DNA of 64,000 nucleotides. Source: CAYMRL01 sp964398985 (GTDB lineage Bacteria > Deinococcota > Deinococci > Deinococcales > Trueperaceae). The DNA lies in the NCBI GenBank assembly GCA_964398985.1, contig CAYNOS010000006.1:22782-86781 (forward strand). The letters are read 5' to 3'. Below the pieces are notes generated by a model, which was not told the DNA's origin, searched no databases, and saw nothing but the letters and a program-made list of their open reading frames with translations. Positions within the stretch are counted from its first letter, which is position 1, and every line of letters begins with the position of its first letter. Both the position numbers and the translations under genes were made by a program. Positions 35,349-46,032 of this stretch are shown here, piece by piece.

Positions 35349-37028
35349 ATGTCTACCGGGAGGATCCGCGCCCTCGGCGCGTTGCTCGTGGCCGCGGCAG
35401 CGATCGCCGGCTGTCGGCCGGCCGAGGTGATACCGCCGCCTGAAGACTCGATACCGGTACAGGCCACCGCCGACCCGCAGCAGAGCGCTTACGTCACCAC
35501 CATCGCCGCCGGTGACGAGGTCGTGTTCGACCTGAACGTGCCAGGGTCGGTGGCAGCCGCCTCCGAGGTCTACTACGTCGAACTCGACGTCGACCTACCG
35601 CTCGAACTGCGGCGCAGCAGCAACTACGGTGTGCTGGTTGCGAGCAGCTCCAGCTCCGCTTTCTTCGCCAGTGGCCACGGGGGCGTCAGTGGCGCCGCGC
35701 TCGGCGACGAGGCAGCTGACCTCGAGGCCGCAGTCTCTGGCGCGGGCGAGCTGGACCCCCACGCCATCGGCGTCGCCCGCGTCTGTGGAGGCTCGTGCGT
35801 GATCAGACCGGTCGGCGACAAGCTCCACGCGCGCGTGCGCAATACCAGCGGCAGCGCGCAGCAAGTGACGCTCTACTTCTTCGGCGAGGACCTGCAAGAC
35901 CTCGGCGAGGCCGAGAACGACAGCCGCGCCACGGCTCCGGACCTCGACGTCGCCGATCAAGGCGCTATCGAGCTCATCGGCGACGTCGACTACTTCCGGG
36001 CGCCCTCGCGGCGCAACGTGGCCTTGACGCAGAACGCCGGAGCGTTGCCCGTGCAGGCCGTGGTCGTCAACGCCAGTGGCGTCGCCGTCGGGGGACCCTA
36101 CACCAGTGCCAGCGGAGCGTTCGAGGTCTGCGAAGGCTACGCGGTGCGCGTCACCGCGACGGTCAGCAACCGCGCCGCGGCGCCAGGCACCAGCCTCTAC
36201 ACCCTCACCAGCACGCTGCTGCCCCCGGATCCCGACTGCGGGGAGCCGACCAGCGTCGCGATCAGCGCCGGCACCGACCCGGACTCACCGCGCTACGCGA
36301 CGACGCTGGCTCCCGGCGAGGCGCTGTTCCTCGACATGAGCATCCCCGGGGGAGTCCTCAGCATGCCGGTCGTCTACTTCGAGATCGACGAGGACCTCAG
36401 CCTGCAACTGCGCAACGCCGCCAACACGTCGGTGATCGCCAGCAGCAACTCGAGCGACCTCTTCTTCGCGGGCGGCGGCTCACTGCAGGCCGCCGCGGCG
36501 GCCGATCTCGAGCCGCAGGGCATCGCGGCGTCGCTCGCCTGTCGGGGCTCGTGCGTGATCTTCCCGGCGTCGGCTTCCGCGTACGTCGGGCTCATCGTCA
36601 ACGAGGGCGCCGCGCCGGCCTCGCTCAACGTCTACCTCTACGGTGAAGACCTGATGGACACCGGCGAGCCCGGGAACGACTCGCGGGCGACCGCGCCGAC
36701 CCTGGGTGACAACGACGCCGGCGCGATCGAGACGCTGGGTGACGTCGATCACTACTGGATCGAGGAGGGAGGCATCATCGACTTCGCGACCGTGGCCGGT
36801 ATCCCCATCGTGGCTCACGTGCTGGACGCGGCCGGGCAGGTCGTCGATGGCGCCGCCGGCGGCCCCTTCTACTCCGGCGACTCGCTGCTGGTGTTCAGCG
36901 GCGAGTACATCAGGGTCAGGGCCGAGGATCACGGGGGGGTGGCCGCCGCTGCGCAGCGCAGCAGCTACTTCCTGACCAGGGCCCAGACCTTGAGCGATGC
37001 CGAGGTACTGGAGCTGCGCCAGCGTTGA
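35349..37028 (+). CDS. Lipoprotein with two PPC-like repeat modules
   Basis: The 559-residue protein has a lipobox (AIAGC, C22) and two tandem copies (about residues 38-290 and 295-545) of the module found once in the preceding gene. Copy 2 shows VCGGSCVIRP, GEAENDSRATAPDL and GAIELIGDVDYF; copy 3 shows ACRGSCVIFP, GEPGNDSRATAPTL and GAIETLGDVDHY. The repeat of EPxNDSRATAPxL...GDVDYF matches PPC-type domains. It lies 23 bases after the first lipoprotein gene and is probably co-transcribed. Gene duplication followed by an internal domain duplication explains the pattern. Confidence 0.75.
   Translation: MSTGRIRALGALLVAAAAIAGCRPAEVIPPPEDSIPVQATADPQQSAYVTTIAAGDEVVFDLNVPGSVAAASEVYYVELDVDLPLELRRSSNYGVLVASSSSSAFFASGHGGVSGAALGDEAADLEAAVSGAGELDPHAIGVARVCGGSCVIRPVGDKLHARVRNTSGSAQQVTLYFFGEDLQDLGEAENDSRATAPDLDVADQGAIELIGDVDYFRAPSRRNVALTQNAGALPVQAVVVNASGVAVGGPYTSASGAFEVCEGYAVRVTATVSNRAAAPGTSLYTLTSTLLPPDPDCGEPTSVAISAGTDPDSPRYATTLAPGEALFLDMSIPGGVLSMPVVYFEIDEDLSLQLRNAANTSVIASSNSSDLFFAGGGSLQAAAAADLEPQGIAASLACRGSCVIFPASASAYVGLIVNEGAAPASLNVYLYGEDLMDTGEPGNDSRATAPTLGDNDAGAIETLGDVDHYWIEEGGIIDFATVAGIPIVAHVLDAAGQVVDGAAGGPFYSGDSLLVFSGEYIRVRAEDHGGVAAAAQRSSYFLTRAQTLSDAEVLELRQR
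35460..36225 (+). repeat. PPC-like lipoprotein module, copy B
   Basis: Approximate limits. Landmarks: CGGSC, GEAENDSRATAPDL, GDVDYF (35979-35996). Confidence 0.6.
36240..36990 (+). repeat. PPC-like lipoprotein module, copy C
   Basis: Approximate limits. Landmarks: CRGSC, GEPGNDSRATAPTL, GDVDHY (36738-36755). Confidence 0.6.
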
Positions 37029-37060
37029 ACTGGCTCACCTGTCGGAGGCGATACGACCGT

Positions 37061-37066
37061 TAGACT
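37061..37066 (+). promoter_or_regulatory. -10 box TAGACT, predicted leaderless promoter
   Basis: The box ends seven bases before ATG 37074. Confidence 0.55.
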
Positions 37067-37073
37067 CCGGGGC

Positions 37074-38003
37074 ATGTCGGCCAGCCTCAGGCGCCTCATC
37101 ACGGTCTCGCTGCTCGCCGCGGCGTTGTCGTTCTCGGCCGCGGCAGCCGCCGAGATGTGCCGCAGCGAGCTGCTGGCGACGCTCACCAACACCGATCTCG
37201 AGCGTCCGGCCACCGGCAGCGACGCCGCGCTGCTGCTGCGGCGCGCCGTCGAGCTGATCGAGCCGGCGTTGCCGGTGATGCGCCGCGGAGGCTCGTTGCC
37301 GATAGCCGACGGTCATCCGGTCTTCGCCAGCGTTCGCTATCTGAGCGAGCGCAGGCTGCTACCCGGTGGCTGGCAGCCGGAGGCTATCGACGCCGCGGTC
37401 TGGCACGCCATGCTCGGCGAGTTCCTCGGCTGGTATCAGCTCAGCGGCCAACTGCCCGACGAGCCCGTCACCGCCGGCGACCTGCTGGATGACACGATGG
37501 CAACCTTGGAGCGCGTCTCGGGCGCAGTGCGACCCGCGGCGCTGCTCGCCACCGATCCGGCCGACAGCCGGCGCCTGTCGTTCTGGGCGATCATCTGGAA
37601 CTGGACGATCTACCCGAGGCTGCTGGTGTTCAGGCCGGAGCAGGAACTCAGGCTCGACGACGTTCCCGGAGCCCTCGAATCGCTGGGCAACTGCGCGCTC
37701 AGGATCGAGAACTACGTGACCGCTCCCGAGGAGACCGCCAAGAGGCTGTTCCTGGCCCACAACGATTCGCGCATGTACGTGGTCGCTAGCCGACCGGACA
37801 TGGGCGGCTGGCCGCTCTTGATCGAGCCGGGCGAGGAGCTAGCCGCCTTCGACTTCTCGCTGCCGGAGCTGGACGGCGTGCGCCTTTACGCCGCCGTGTT
37901 CGACGGGCCGGCGGCGGGCGTCGGCACGATTCTCGGCCTGATGCCGAGGGTGCGCACCAACATGTCGCCGCTGACGTTCTTCGGGCACCTCGAGATCCCG
38001 TAG
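37074..38003 (+). CDS. Exported hypothetical protein
   Basis: I do not recognise this 309-residue protein. It has a signal peptide (about 1-26, ending SAAAAAE) and a single early cysteine that is not in a lipobox. The part around 60-200 is helical and contains VSGAVRPAALLATDPADSRRLSFWAIIWNW. The C-terminal 60 residues look beta-rich. It may be an envelope protein made with the preceding lipoproteins, but it has its own TAGACT box. It converges on pyrF (8-base gap). Confidence 0.65.
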   Translation: MSASLRRLITVSLLAAALSFSAAAAAEMCRSELLATLTNTDLERPATGSDAALLLRRAVELIEPALPVMRRGGSLPIADGHPVFASVRYLSERRLLPGGWQPEAIDAAVWHAMLGEFLGWYQLSGQLPDEPVTAGDLLDDTMATLERVSGAVRPAALLATDPADSRRLSFWAIIWNWTIYPRLLVFRPEQELRLDDVPGALESLGNCALRIENYVTAPEETAKRLFLAHNDSRMYVVASRPDMGGWPLLIEPGEELAAFDFSLPELDGVRLYAAVFDGPAAGVGTILGLMPRVRTNMSPLTFFGHLEIP

Positions 38004-38011
38004 CTCGACCG

Positions 38012-38926
38012 CTAGCCGCGCTCCGCGAGGGCGCGCTGGATGTCGTCGCGCATCTTCTCGGCCGCTGCCCTGCTCGCGCGCACGCTGTCGCTGAGTGAGC
38101 CACCGGCAGCCAGGGGGTAGTCGAGCGAGCGACTGGCGCTGACGACGGCACCGAACCCGTCGGAGTCGAACGCGTCGACGACGTCGGCAGGCCCCGCTCC
38201 CTGCGCTCCGTAACCGGGCAGCAGCAGGATCGAGTTCGGCAGCGCTGCGCGCAGGTCGCGCACGACGTCCCGTTGGTTGGTGGCGCCGACCACGGCCCCG
38301 AGGGGCCCGTAGCCGCGGTCGTCGAGGCCGCCGGACGCGCCGCCGGCCGCCGCCTCGCTCAGCATCCTGGCAAGCCTCAGGTAGAGCGGGTCGCCTGCGG
38401 CCAGCTCGAGCTCCTGGAGATCGCGGGAGCCGGGGTTGGAGGTCTTCACCAGCACGAAGAGACCGCGCCCCGTCGCGGTCGCGACGTCCACGAACGGTGC
38501 GAGCGAGTCGAACCCCAGGAACGCGTTGACGGTCAGTGCGTCACCCGCGAACGGGCCGCCGGCGGCCAGGTAGGCGTCGGCGTAGGCCTCGGCGGTGCTG
38601 CCGATGTCGCTGCGCTTGGCGTCGACTATCACCGGCAGGTCGAGCCGGCGGGCGCCTTCGATCACTTGCGCCAGCGCCTCCATGCCGGCGGTCCCCAACG
38701 CCTCGAAGAACGCCGTCTGCGGCTTGCAGCAGCAGACGACGTCGTGGGTCGCCTCGAGCAGTGCCAGCAGGTGCTCGGTGACGGCCACGGCGACTCGTTG
38801 CCTGTCGTCACCGTGACGCTCGGGGTGCGTGTGCGCGAGCAGCCGCGGCCGCGGGTCGAGCCCCAGGCACACGCGCGACTTGCTCTGTTCCATGCGGCCG
38901 TGCAGACGCGCCGCGAACGGCGTCAC
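38012..38926 (-). CDS. pyrF: Orotidine 5'-phosphate decarboxylase (PyrF, type 2)
   Basis: The 304-residue protein matches the longer PyrF subfamily, with SRVCLGLDPRP near the N-terminus and the catalytic VDAKRSDIGSTA. It makes UMP in the last step of pyrimidine synthesis. The GTG start follows the secA stop codon without any gap (TGAGTG), so it is translated from the secA message. No other pyr genes are in the window. Confidence 0.92.
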   Translation of the reverse strand: MTPFAARLHGRMEQSKSRVCLGLDPRPRLLAHTHPERHGDDRQRVAVAVTEHLLALLEATHDVVCCCKPQTAFFEALGTAGMEALAQVIEGARRLDLPVIVDAKRSDIGSTAEAYADAYLAAGGPFAGDALTVNAFLGFDSLAPFVDVATATGRGLFVLVKTSNPGSRDLQELELAAGDPLYLRLARMLSEAAAGGASGGLDDRGYGPLGAVVGATNQRDVVRDLRAALPNSILLLPGYGAQGAGPADVVDAFDSDGFGAVVSASRSLDYPLAAGGSLSDSVRASRAAAEKMRDDIQRALAERG

Positions 38927-41740
<2,814 letters not shown>

Positions 41741-41761
41741 CGTATTGGGAACCTTTCGGCG

Positions 41762-42370
41762 TCAGCCTAACACTCCGCCGCCAGGGGCGGCGTCAGCCGC
41801 TTTGCCCGGTGCAGACGGCACTCTGACCAGCGTCAGCGAGTTCGAACCGTACTTCTTCACCCTGATCTCGGCGCCGGTCAGGGCCGGCGGCAGGTCGGAG
41901 AGCTCGAAGCCGGTCGGGTGCTGGAGGACGTAGAGGCCTCCGCGAGCCGCCGCACCCGACGACAGCAGCGCTGCGAAGACCGCGGACAGGTCCAACGGGT
42001 AGGGGGGAGCGGCGAAGACCACGTCGTACGCCCCGGGTCGGGTGGCGGGGAACGTCGTGGCGTCGGCCTGGACGATCTCGACCGACAGGCCGAGCGCGGT
42101 CGCGTTGCGCCGGATGACGGCCACCGCTGGGCGCCTCAGCTCCACGCAGGTGACCTGCCAACCGCGGCTGGCGGCCTCGAGACCGACGGCGCCGGAGCCG
42201 CTGAAGAGATCGACGAAGGCTCCGCGCGTGCCGCGCTCGGCGCGTCCCTCGAACGCGAGGATGTCGAACAGCGCCTCGCGCAGCCGCGCGGGACTGGGCC
42301 GCGTGCCGGAGTCCGGCGTCTCGATAGCCCTGCCCTTGGCGCTGCCACCCGAGATCCGCGGTCGACTCAC
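41762..42370 (-). CDS. rsmD: 16S rRNA (guanine(966)-N2)-methyltransferase RsmD-like
   Basis: The 202-residue protein has the RsmD N-terminus (PRISGGSAKGR), the SAM-binding FVDLFSGSGAVGLEAASRG, and the family-typical VKKYGSNSLTLVRV near the end. The catalytic motif, usually DPPY or DPPF, reads AAPPYP: the first Asp is Ala, unusual and possibly affecting activity. It methylates G966 of 16S rRNA in E. coli. GTG 42370 lies exactly six bases after a TATGCT box. The C-terminal tail (about 180-202) is poorly conserved. Confidence 0.85.
   Translation of the reverse strand: MSRPRISGGSAKGRAIETPDSGTRPSPARLREALFDILAFEGRAERGTRGAFVDLFSGSGAVGLEAASRGWQVTCVELRRPAVAVIRRNATALGLSVEIVQADATTFPATRPGAYDVVFAAPPYPLDLSAVFAALLSSGAAARGGLYVLQHPTGFELSDLPPALTGAEIRVKKYGSNSLTLVRVPSAPGKAADAAPGGGVLG
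41764..41769 (-). promoter_or_regulatory. -10 box TAGGCT for secA inside rsmD
   Basis: Minus-strand box in the last codons of rsmD; it predicts a short leader of about 17 nt before secA, with GAAAGG as ribosome site. Confidence 0.45.
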
Positions 42371-42376
42371 CGGTAG

Positions 42377-42382
42377 AGCATA
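42377..42382 (-). promoter_or_regulatory. -10 box TATGCT, predicted leaderless promoter
   Basis: Minus-strand box ending six bases before GTG 42370. It is divergent from the box at 42401. Confidence 0.6.
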
Positions 42383-42400
42383 CTTTCAGAGTCCTTGGGC

Positions 42401-42406
42401 TACAGT
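42401..42406 (+). promoter_or_regulatory. -10 box TACAGT upstream of the GNAT-like gene
   Basis: The box ends eight bases before GTG 42415. Confidence 0.5.
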
Positions 42407-42414
42407 GTTATGCC

Positions 42415-43305
42415 GTGGTCCGCAACCTAGCGCCGGATGAGGTCGTCTGGTTCATCGGCAGGGCTCTGAGCTACCTGGGGCACTCCGATCCCAAGGCCAT
42501 GTCGCTGCGCCTCGGCTCGCTGCTCGCCGACAGCCGCGGCGACGCGGGCGCGTGCTACGTGCTCACGCACGAGGGCCGCTCGCCTTCGGCCGGCGTCTAC
42601 CTGAAGGTGGGCGACCCGAACAGCGACTCGCTCGGCCTGAGTTTCGAGAGCCCCTGGCACGACGGCGATGCCGACGACCTGCGGGTGCTGATCGGCGCGC
42701 TGCTCGAACGCTTCGAGCACGACCACGCCTACCTCCGGCTGCACTCTTTGAGCGAGGCGCGCAGGCTCGAGCTGGCCGCCAGCCTGGAGCCGCTCGGCTT
42801 CGAGCGCGACGAACGACACCGGTTGCGCTTCGAGCTCTCGGAGGTGCCGCCGATCGGCGTGCCGCTGGTTCTCGACGCCTGGTCGGAGAACCAAGATCAC
42901 GACTTCAGGAGCTTCTACTCGGCTGCGGAAGCGCGGCCCGTCAGCGACCAGGCGTGGTCCTACCTCAAGCGCGCCTCGGGCCCGTTCCATCCCGACCTCT
43001 GGTTCCTCGCGCGCGAGACCTTGGACCAGAGCAGCGTGGGCTACGCCTTCTTCGGCACCAACGAGCAGCGCATCGACGCGCGCTACGGCCTCGACGGTGT
43101 CGGGGTGCGCCGCGACCTGCGGGATGACAGCTCGATGCTGAGGCGGCTGTTGATCTCGGCGCTGCTGGAGCTCAGCAGCATCAGCCCGATGGGCGTCGTC
43201 GACGCCGACATCAGCGGTCAGGACCCCAAGCTCATCGGCATCATGCGCTCGCTCGGCTTCCGCGAGGTTGAGCGCGTGCCGCTGCTGGCCAAGCTACCGT
43301 CGTGA
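42415..43305 (+). CDS. Hypothetical protein, possible tandem GNAT
   Basis: The 296-residue protein looks like two acetyltransferase-like halves (about 1-140 and 150-295). Each ends in a segment like LAASLEPLGFERDERHRLRFEL and IGIMRSLGFREVERVPLLAKL, as in the last strands of GNAT folds. The pantetheine-binding R/QxxGxG/A loop is not clear in either half, so catalysis is uncertain. The start is GTG 42415. The gene converges with the HNH gene, overlapping it by 12 bases. Confidence 0.6.
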   Translation: MVRNLAPDEVVWFIGRALSYLGHSDPKAMSLRLGSLLADSRGDAGACYVLTHEGRSPSAGVYLKVGDPNSDSLGLSFESPWHDGDADDLRVLIGALLERFEHDHAYLRLHSLSEARRLELAASLEPLGFERDERHRLRFELSEVPPIGVPLVLDAWSENQDHDFRSFYSAAEARPVSDQAWSYLKRASGPFHPDLWFLARETLDQSSVGYAFFGTNEQRIDARYGLDGVGVRRDLRDDSSMLRRLLISALLELSSISPMGVVDADISGQDPKLIGIMRSLGFREVERVPLLAKLPS

Positions 43306-43872
43306 CGGCTTGGGCAGGTACTTCTCCCAGATCGGATCGATGTCGGGCAGCACGCCGTAGGCGCTCGAGAACATGAAGCGCGGGGCGAAGGGCTGACGCT
43401 TGAGCTGCATGTCGGCCTCCGAGGGCGTACGGTCGCGCTTCTTGGCGTTGCAGGACTTGCAGCAGGCGACCACGTTCTCCCATGACGTCGGCCCGCCGCG
43501 GCTCCTCGGCAGGATGTGATCGAGCGTCAGATCGAAGGTCTGCTTGAAGCAGTACTGGCAGGTGTGATCGTCGCGACGGAAGACGTTCTTGCGGTTGAAG
43601 GCGACGCGCTGCCGGAACGTGCCGCGCACGAAGCGCTTGAGTCTGATCACGCTGGGGACGGGGAAGACGCTGCGCGGGGAGCGCAGCACCTTGTCAGAGT
43701 CCTCGACGCGCTCGGCGACCTCGTGCATCAGCAGGGTAACGGCGCGCTTGACGGAGCAGACGTGGAGCGGTTGGAACGAGGCGTTGAGGATCAGCACACG
43801 CGCTGCGTTGACGTTGACCAGCGGCTCGGGGACCGGCTGCTCGCGAGACGGGCCGAACCGATCCGCCGCCAC
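43294..43872 (-). CDS. HNH endonuclease family protein
   Basis: The 192-residue protein starts with the conserved ARVLILNASFQPLHVCS and has an HNH domain in the second half: CQYC, then LDHILPRSRGGPTSWENVVACCKSCN. The catalytic histidine and both CxxC zinc knuckles are intact. This chromosomal family is widespread in bacteria (often DUF-labelled HNH proteins beside housekeeping genes) and is not a homing endonuclease. The exact start is unsure: GTG 43872 is used, and a TATCAT box at 43953-43958 would give a long leader. It follows ddl. Confidence 0.82.
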   Translation of the reverse strand: MAADRFGPSREQPVPEPLVNVNAARVLILNASFQPLHVCSVKRAVTLLMHEVAERVEDSDKVLRSPRSVFPVPSVIRLKRFVRGTFRQRVAFNRKNVFRRDDHTCQYCFKQTFDLTLDHILPRSRGGPTSWENVVACCKSCNAKKRDRTPSEADMQLKRQPFAPRFMFSSAYGVLPDIDPIWEKYLPKPSRR

Positions 43873-43974
43873 CGTCGTGGTGGTCTGCTCGAAGCCAGGT
43901 TCTCGTTCAGGTGCGCGCTCGGCTGGCCCTACCTCCGCAGCTGGGTTGCGTGATGATAACCGCTGACGGGACTT

Positions 43975-45090
43975 TCAGCGGTCTTCGAATGCGAGGTCGA
44001 CCAGGCGCCTGACCAGTTCCGGGTACGTGACGCCGCCGGCCGCCCACAGCTTCGGGTACATCGAGTGGGCCGTGAAGCCCGGCATGGTGTTGATCTCGTT
44101 GAGCAGCAGTCGACCGTCGGGCAGGTAGAAGAGGTCGACACGAGCGAGACCTGCCCCGTCGATGGCGGCGTAGGCGGCCTTGGCGAGCTCCACGCAGCGC
44201 TCTGCCACCCCGGCGGGCAACGAGGCCGGCACCACCAGCTCGGCGAGGCCGTCGGTGTACTTGGTCCGGTAGTCGTAGAACGCGCCGTGATGGGCCACCT
44301 CGCCCACCGGACTGAAGGCCGGCTCGTCGTTGCCGAGCACCGCGACCTCCAGCTCGCGAGCACCGATGGCCGCCTGCTCCACGATCGCGCGGCGGTCGAA
44401 GCCCAGCGCCGTCTCGAGTGCCGAGGCCAGGCTCCCCGGGTCCTCGGCCCGGTTGATGCCGATGCTCGAGCCGAGGTTGGCCGGCTTCACGAACAGCGGG
44501 AAGCCGAGTACGGCCAGGTCGGCGGTCACCTGGTTCGGGGCGCGGCGCCACTGGGCGCGGTTGACGGCCCGGTACTCGACCTGCGGCAGGCCGCTGCCGG
44601 CGAACACGGCTTTCATCACCAGCTTGTCCATGCCGACCGCGCTGCCGAGCACCCCGGCGCCGACGTAGCGCAGACCCATGACCTCGAAGAGGCCTTGCAG
44701 CCGGCCGTCCTCGCCGAACGGCCCGTGCAGCAGCGGGAACACCACGTCGAACTGGCGGGCGCCGCCCATGACGGAGCCGATAGCGGCGCCGAACGCCAGG
44801 TCTGCCTCGGCGGGCGTCGCCAGCGTCGCCAGCGCTTCCGAGCTCCGGTCGCCGGCGTCGTCGGCGCGCGGCGGCTCGCCGTCCAGCCTCGCCAGTGAAG
44901 CTGTGGGGCCGAGCAGGCGCCCTTCGCGGCTGATCACGAGCGGCGTGACATCGAGCGCGAGGTCACTGCGTTCACTCAGCGCTCCGAGCAGCGAGCGGGC
45001 CGATGCCAGCGAGACGTCGTGCTCGTCGGAGCGACCACCGCACAGCAGCAGCACCCGGCGCGGCTGTAGCGTGTGTAAGTTACACATCAT
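43975..45090 (-). CDS. ddl: D-alanine--D-alanine ligase
   Basis: The 371-residue ATP-grasp ligase has GGRSDEHDVSLASA near the N-terminus, GEDGRLQGLFEVMGLRYVG, KPANLGSSIGI, and the C-terminal metal site LLNEINTMPGFT. It makes the D-Ala-D-Ala dipeptide for peptidoglycan. Two consecutive ATGs (45090, 45087) are possible. A TAATCT box seven bases before the second suggests 45087 is the leaderless start. Confidence 0.93.
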   Translation of the reverse strand: MMCNLHTLQPRRVLLLCGGRSDEHDVSLASARSLLGALSERSDLALDVTPLVISREGRLLGPTASLARLDGEPPRADDAGDRSSEALATLATPAEADLAFGAAIGSVMGGARQFDVVFPLLHGPFGEDGRLQGLFEVMGLRYVGAGVLGSAVGMDKLVMKAVFAGSGLPQVEYRAVNRAQWRRAPNQVTADLAVLGFPLFVKPANLGSSIGINRAEDPGSLASALETALGFDRRAIVEQAAIGARELEVAVLGNDEPAFSPVGEVAHHGAFYDYRTKYTDGLAELVVPASLPAGVAERCVELAKAAYAAIDGAGLARVDLFYLPDGRLLLNEINTMPGFTAHSMYPKLWAAGGVTYPELVRRLVDLAFEDR

Positions 45091-45094
45091 GGCG

Positions 45095-45100
45095 AGATTA
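45095..45100 (-). promoter_or_regulatory. -10 box TAATCT, predicted leaderless promoter for ddl
   Basis: Minus-strand box; seven bases to ATG 45087, four to ATG 45090. Confidence 0.55.
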
Positions 45101-45120
45101 CTCCCGCGCTTGCGAGATGG

Positions 45121-45918
45121 TCAAGCGCGATCAGGGGGAGGTTCAGCCAGCCACGACGGCGCGCGCTTCTCCAGGAACGCCCTCACGCCTTCGGCCAGTT
45201 CGGGAGCGCTGCGGCGGGACGCGTTCGCCGTGACCGCCAGGTCGATGGCGGCGTCGAGCTCGAGGCCGTGGAGCCTCGACAGGAGTTCCTTGGTGACGGC
45301 CAGCGAGCCCGGCGCGTTGCGCGCCAGGCGGCCGGCGGCGTCCAGCGCTCGCGCCAGCAGTTCGTCGTCCGGGACCACCTCGGTGATCAGTCCGATCCGC
45401 AGCGCTTCGGTCGCGTCGATCAGATCCGCCCCGAGCAACAGCCTGCGGGCCGCCTTGTCACCCACTTGGCGCACCAGCAGGGCGGCGACGATCGCCGGCA
45501 CGAAGCCGATGCGCGCCTCGGTGTAGCCGAAGCGCGCGCTGGCCGCGGCCAGCGCGATGTCGCAGGCGTTGACGAGTCCGGCGCCGCCGGCGACCGCGGC
45601 GCCGTTGACCGCCGCGATCACCGGCTGCGGAAGGTCGATGATCTGGCGGAACAGGTCCGCCAGCGCCCGCGAGTCGGCCAGCGCGGCTGCCGGAGGCTGA
45701 CCCGCCGAGGCTGCGAGTTCATCGAGGTCGACTCCCGCGCAGAAGGCAGGGCCCCGACCCGTGATCACGACCACGCGGATCGAGGCGTCGCCGGCGGCCT
45801 CCGTCAGTGCTGCGGAGAGCTCCTCTCGCAGCGTCAGCGAGAGGGCGTTCCTGACCTCGGGCCGGTCGAGGGTCAGCAGCAGGACTGGCCCGTGGCGCTC
45901 GGTAGCGAGATTGCTCAT
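45121..45918 (-). CDS. Enoyl-CoA hydratase/isomerase family protein
   Basis: The 265-residue crotonase has the oxyanion-forming segments RNALSLTLREEL and VNGAAVAGGAGLVNACDIALAA. The region ARFGYTEARIGFVPAIVAALLVRQVG supplies the first catalytic glutamate (TE). The latter resembles methylglutaconyl-CoA hydratase-like members (leucine breakdown) more than classic beta-oxidation hydratases, but I cannot fix the substrate. It would fit with the propionate-linked mutase at the left edge. The ATG follows a TAGAAT box by five bases. ddl lies 30 bases downstream with its own box. Confidence 0.85.
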   Translation of the reverse strand: MSNLATERHGPVLLLTLDRPEVRNALSLTLREELSAALTEAAGDASIRVVVITGRGPAFCAGVDLDELAASAGQPPAAALADSRALADLFRQIIDLPQPVIAAVNGAAVAGGAGLVNACDIALAAASARFGYTEARIGFVPAIVAALLVRQVGDKAARRLLLGADLIDATEALRIGLITEVVPDDELLARALDAAGRLARNAPGSLAVTKELLSRLHGLELDAAIDLAVTANASRRSAPELAEGVRAFLEKRAPSWLAEPPPDRA

Positions 45919-45923
45919 CAGCC

Positions 45924-45929
45924 ATTCTA
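45924..45929 (-). promoter_or_regulatory. -10 box TAGAAT upstream of the enoyl-CoA hydratase gene
   Basis: Minus-strand box, five bases before ATG 45918. Confidence 0.5.
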
Positions 45930-46032
45930 GTCAGCGCGGAGCGAAGTAGTCGACCACGTTGCTGGCGTGTGCGCCATAAGCTCGGTTGGCGCCGCCCCGA
46001 GAGCCGGGCCCGGCGCCGAAGAGAGGACAAGC

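Noticed and set aside
43294..43872. Homing or mobile HNH nuclease
   Set aside because: No intron, intein, repeat or transposase is nearby; the protein belongs to a common chromosomal HNH family.
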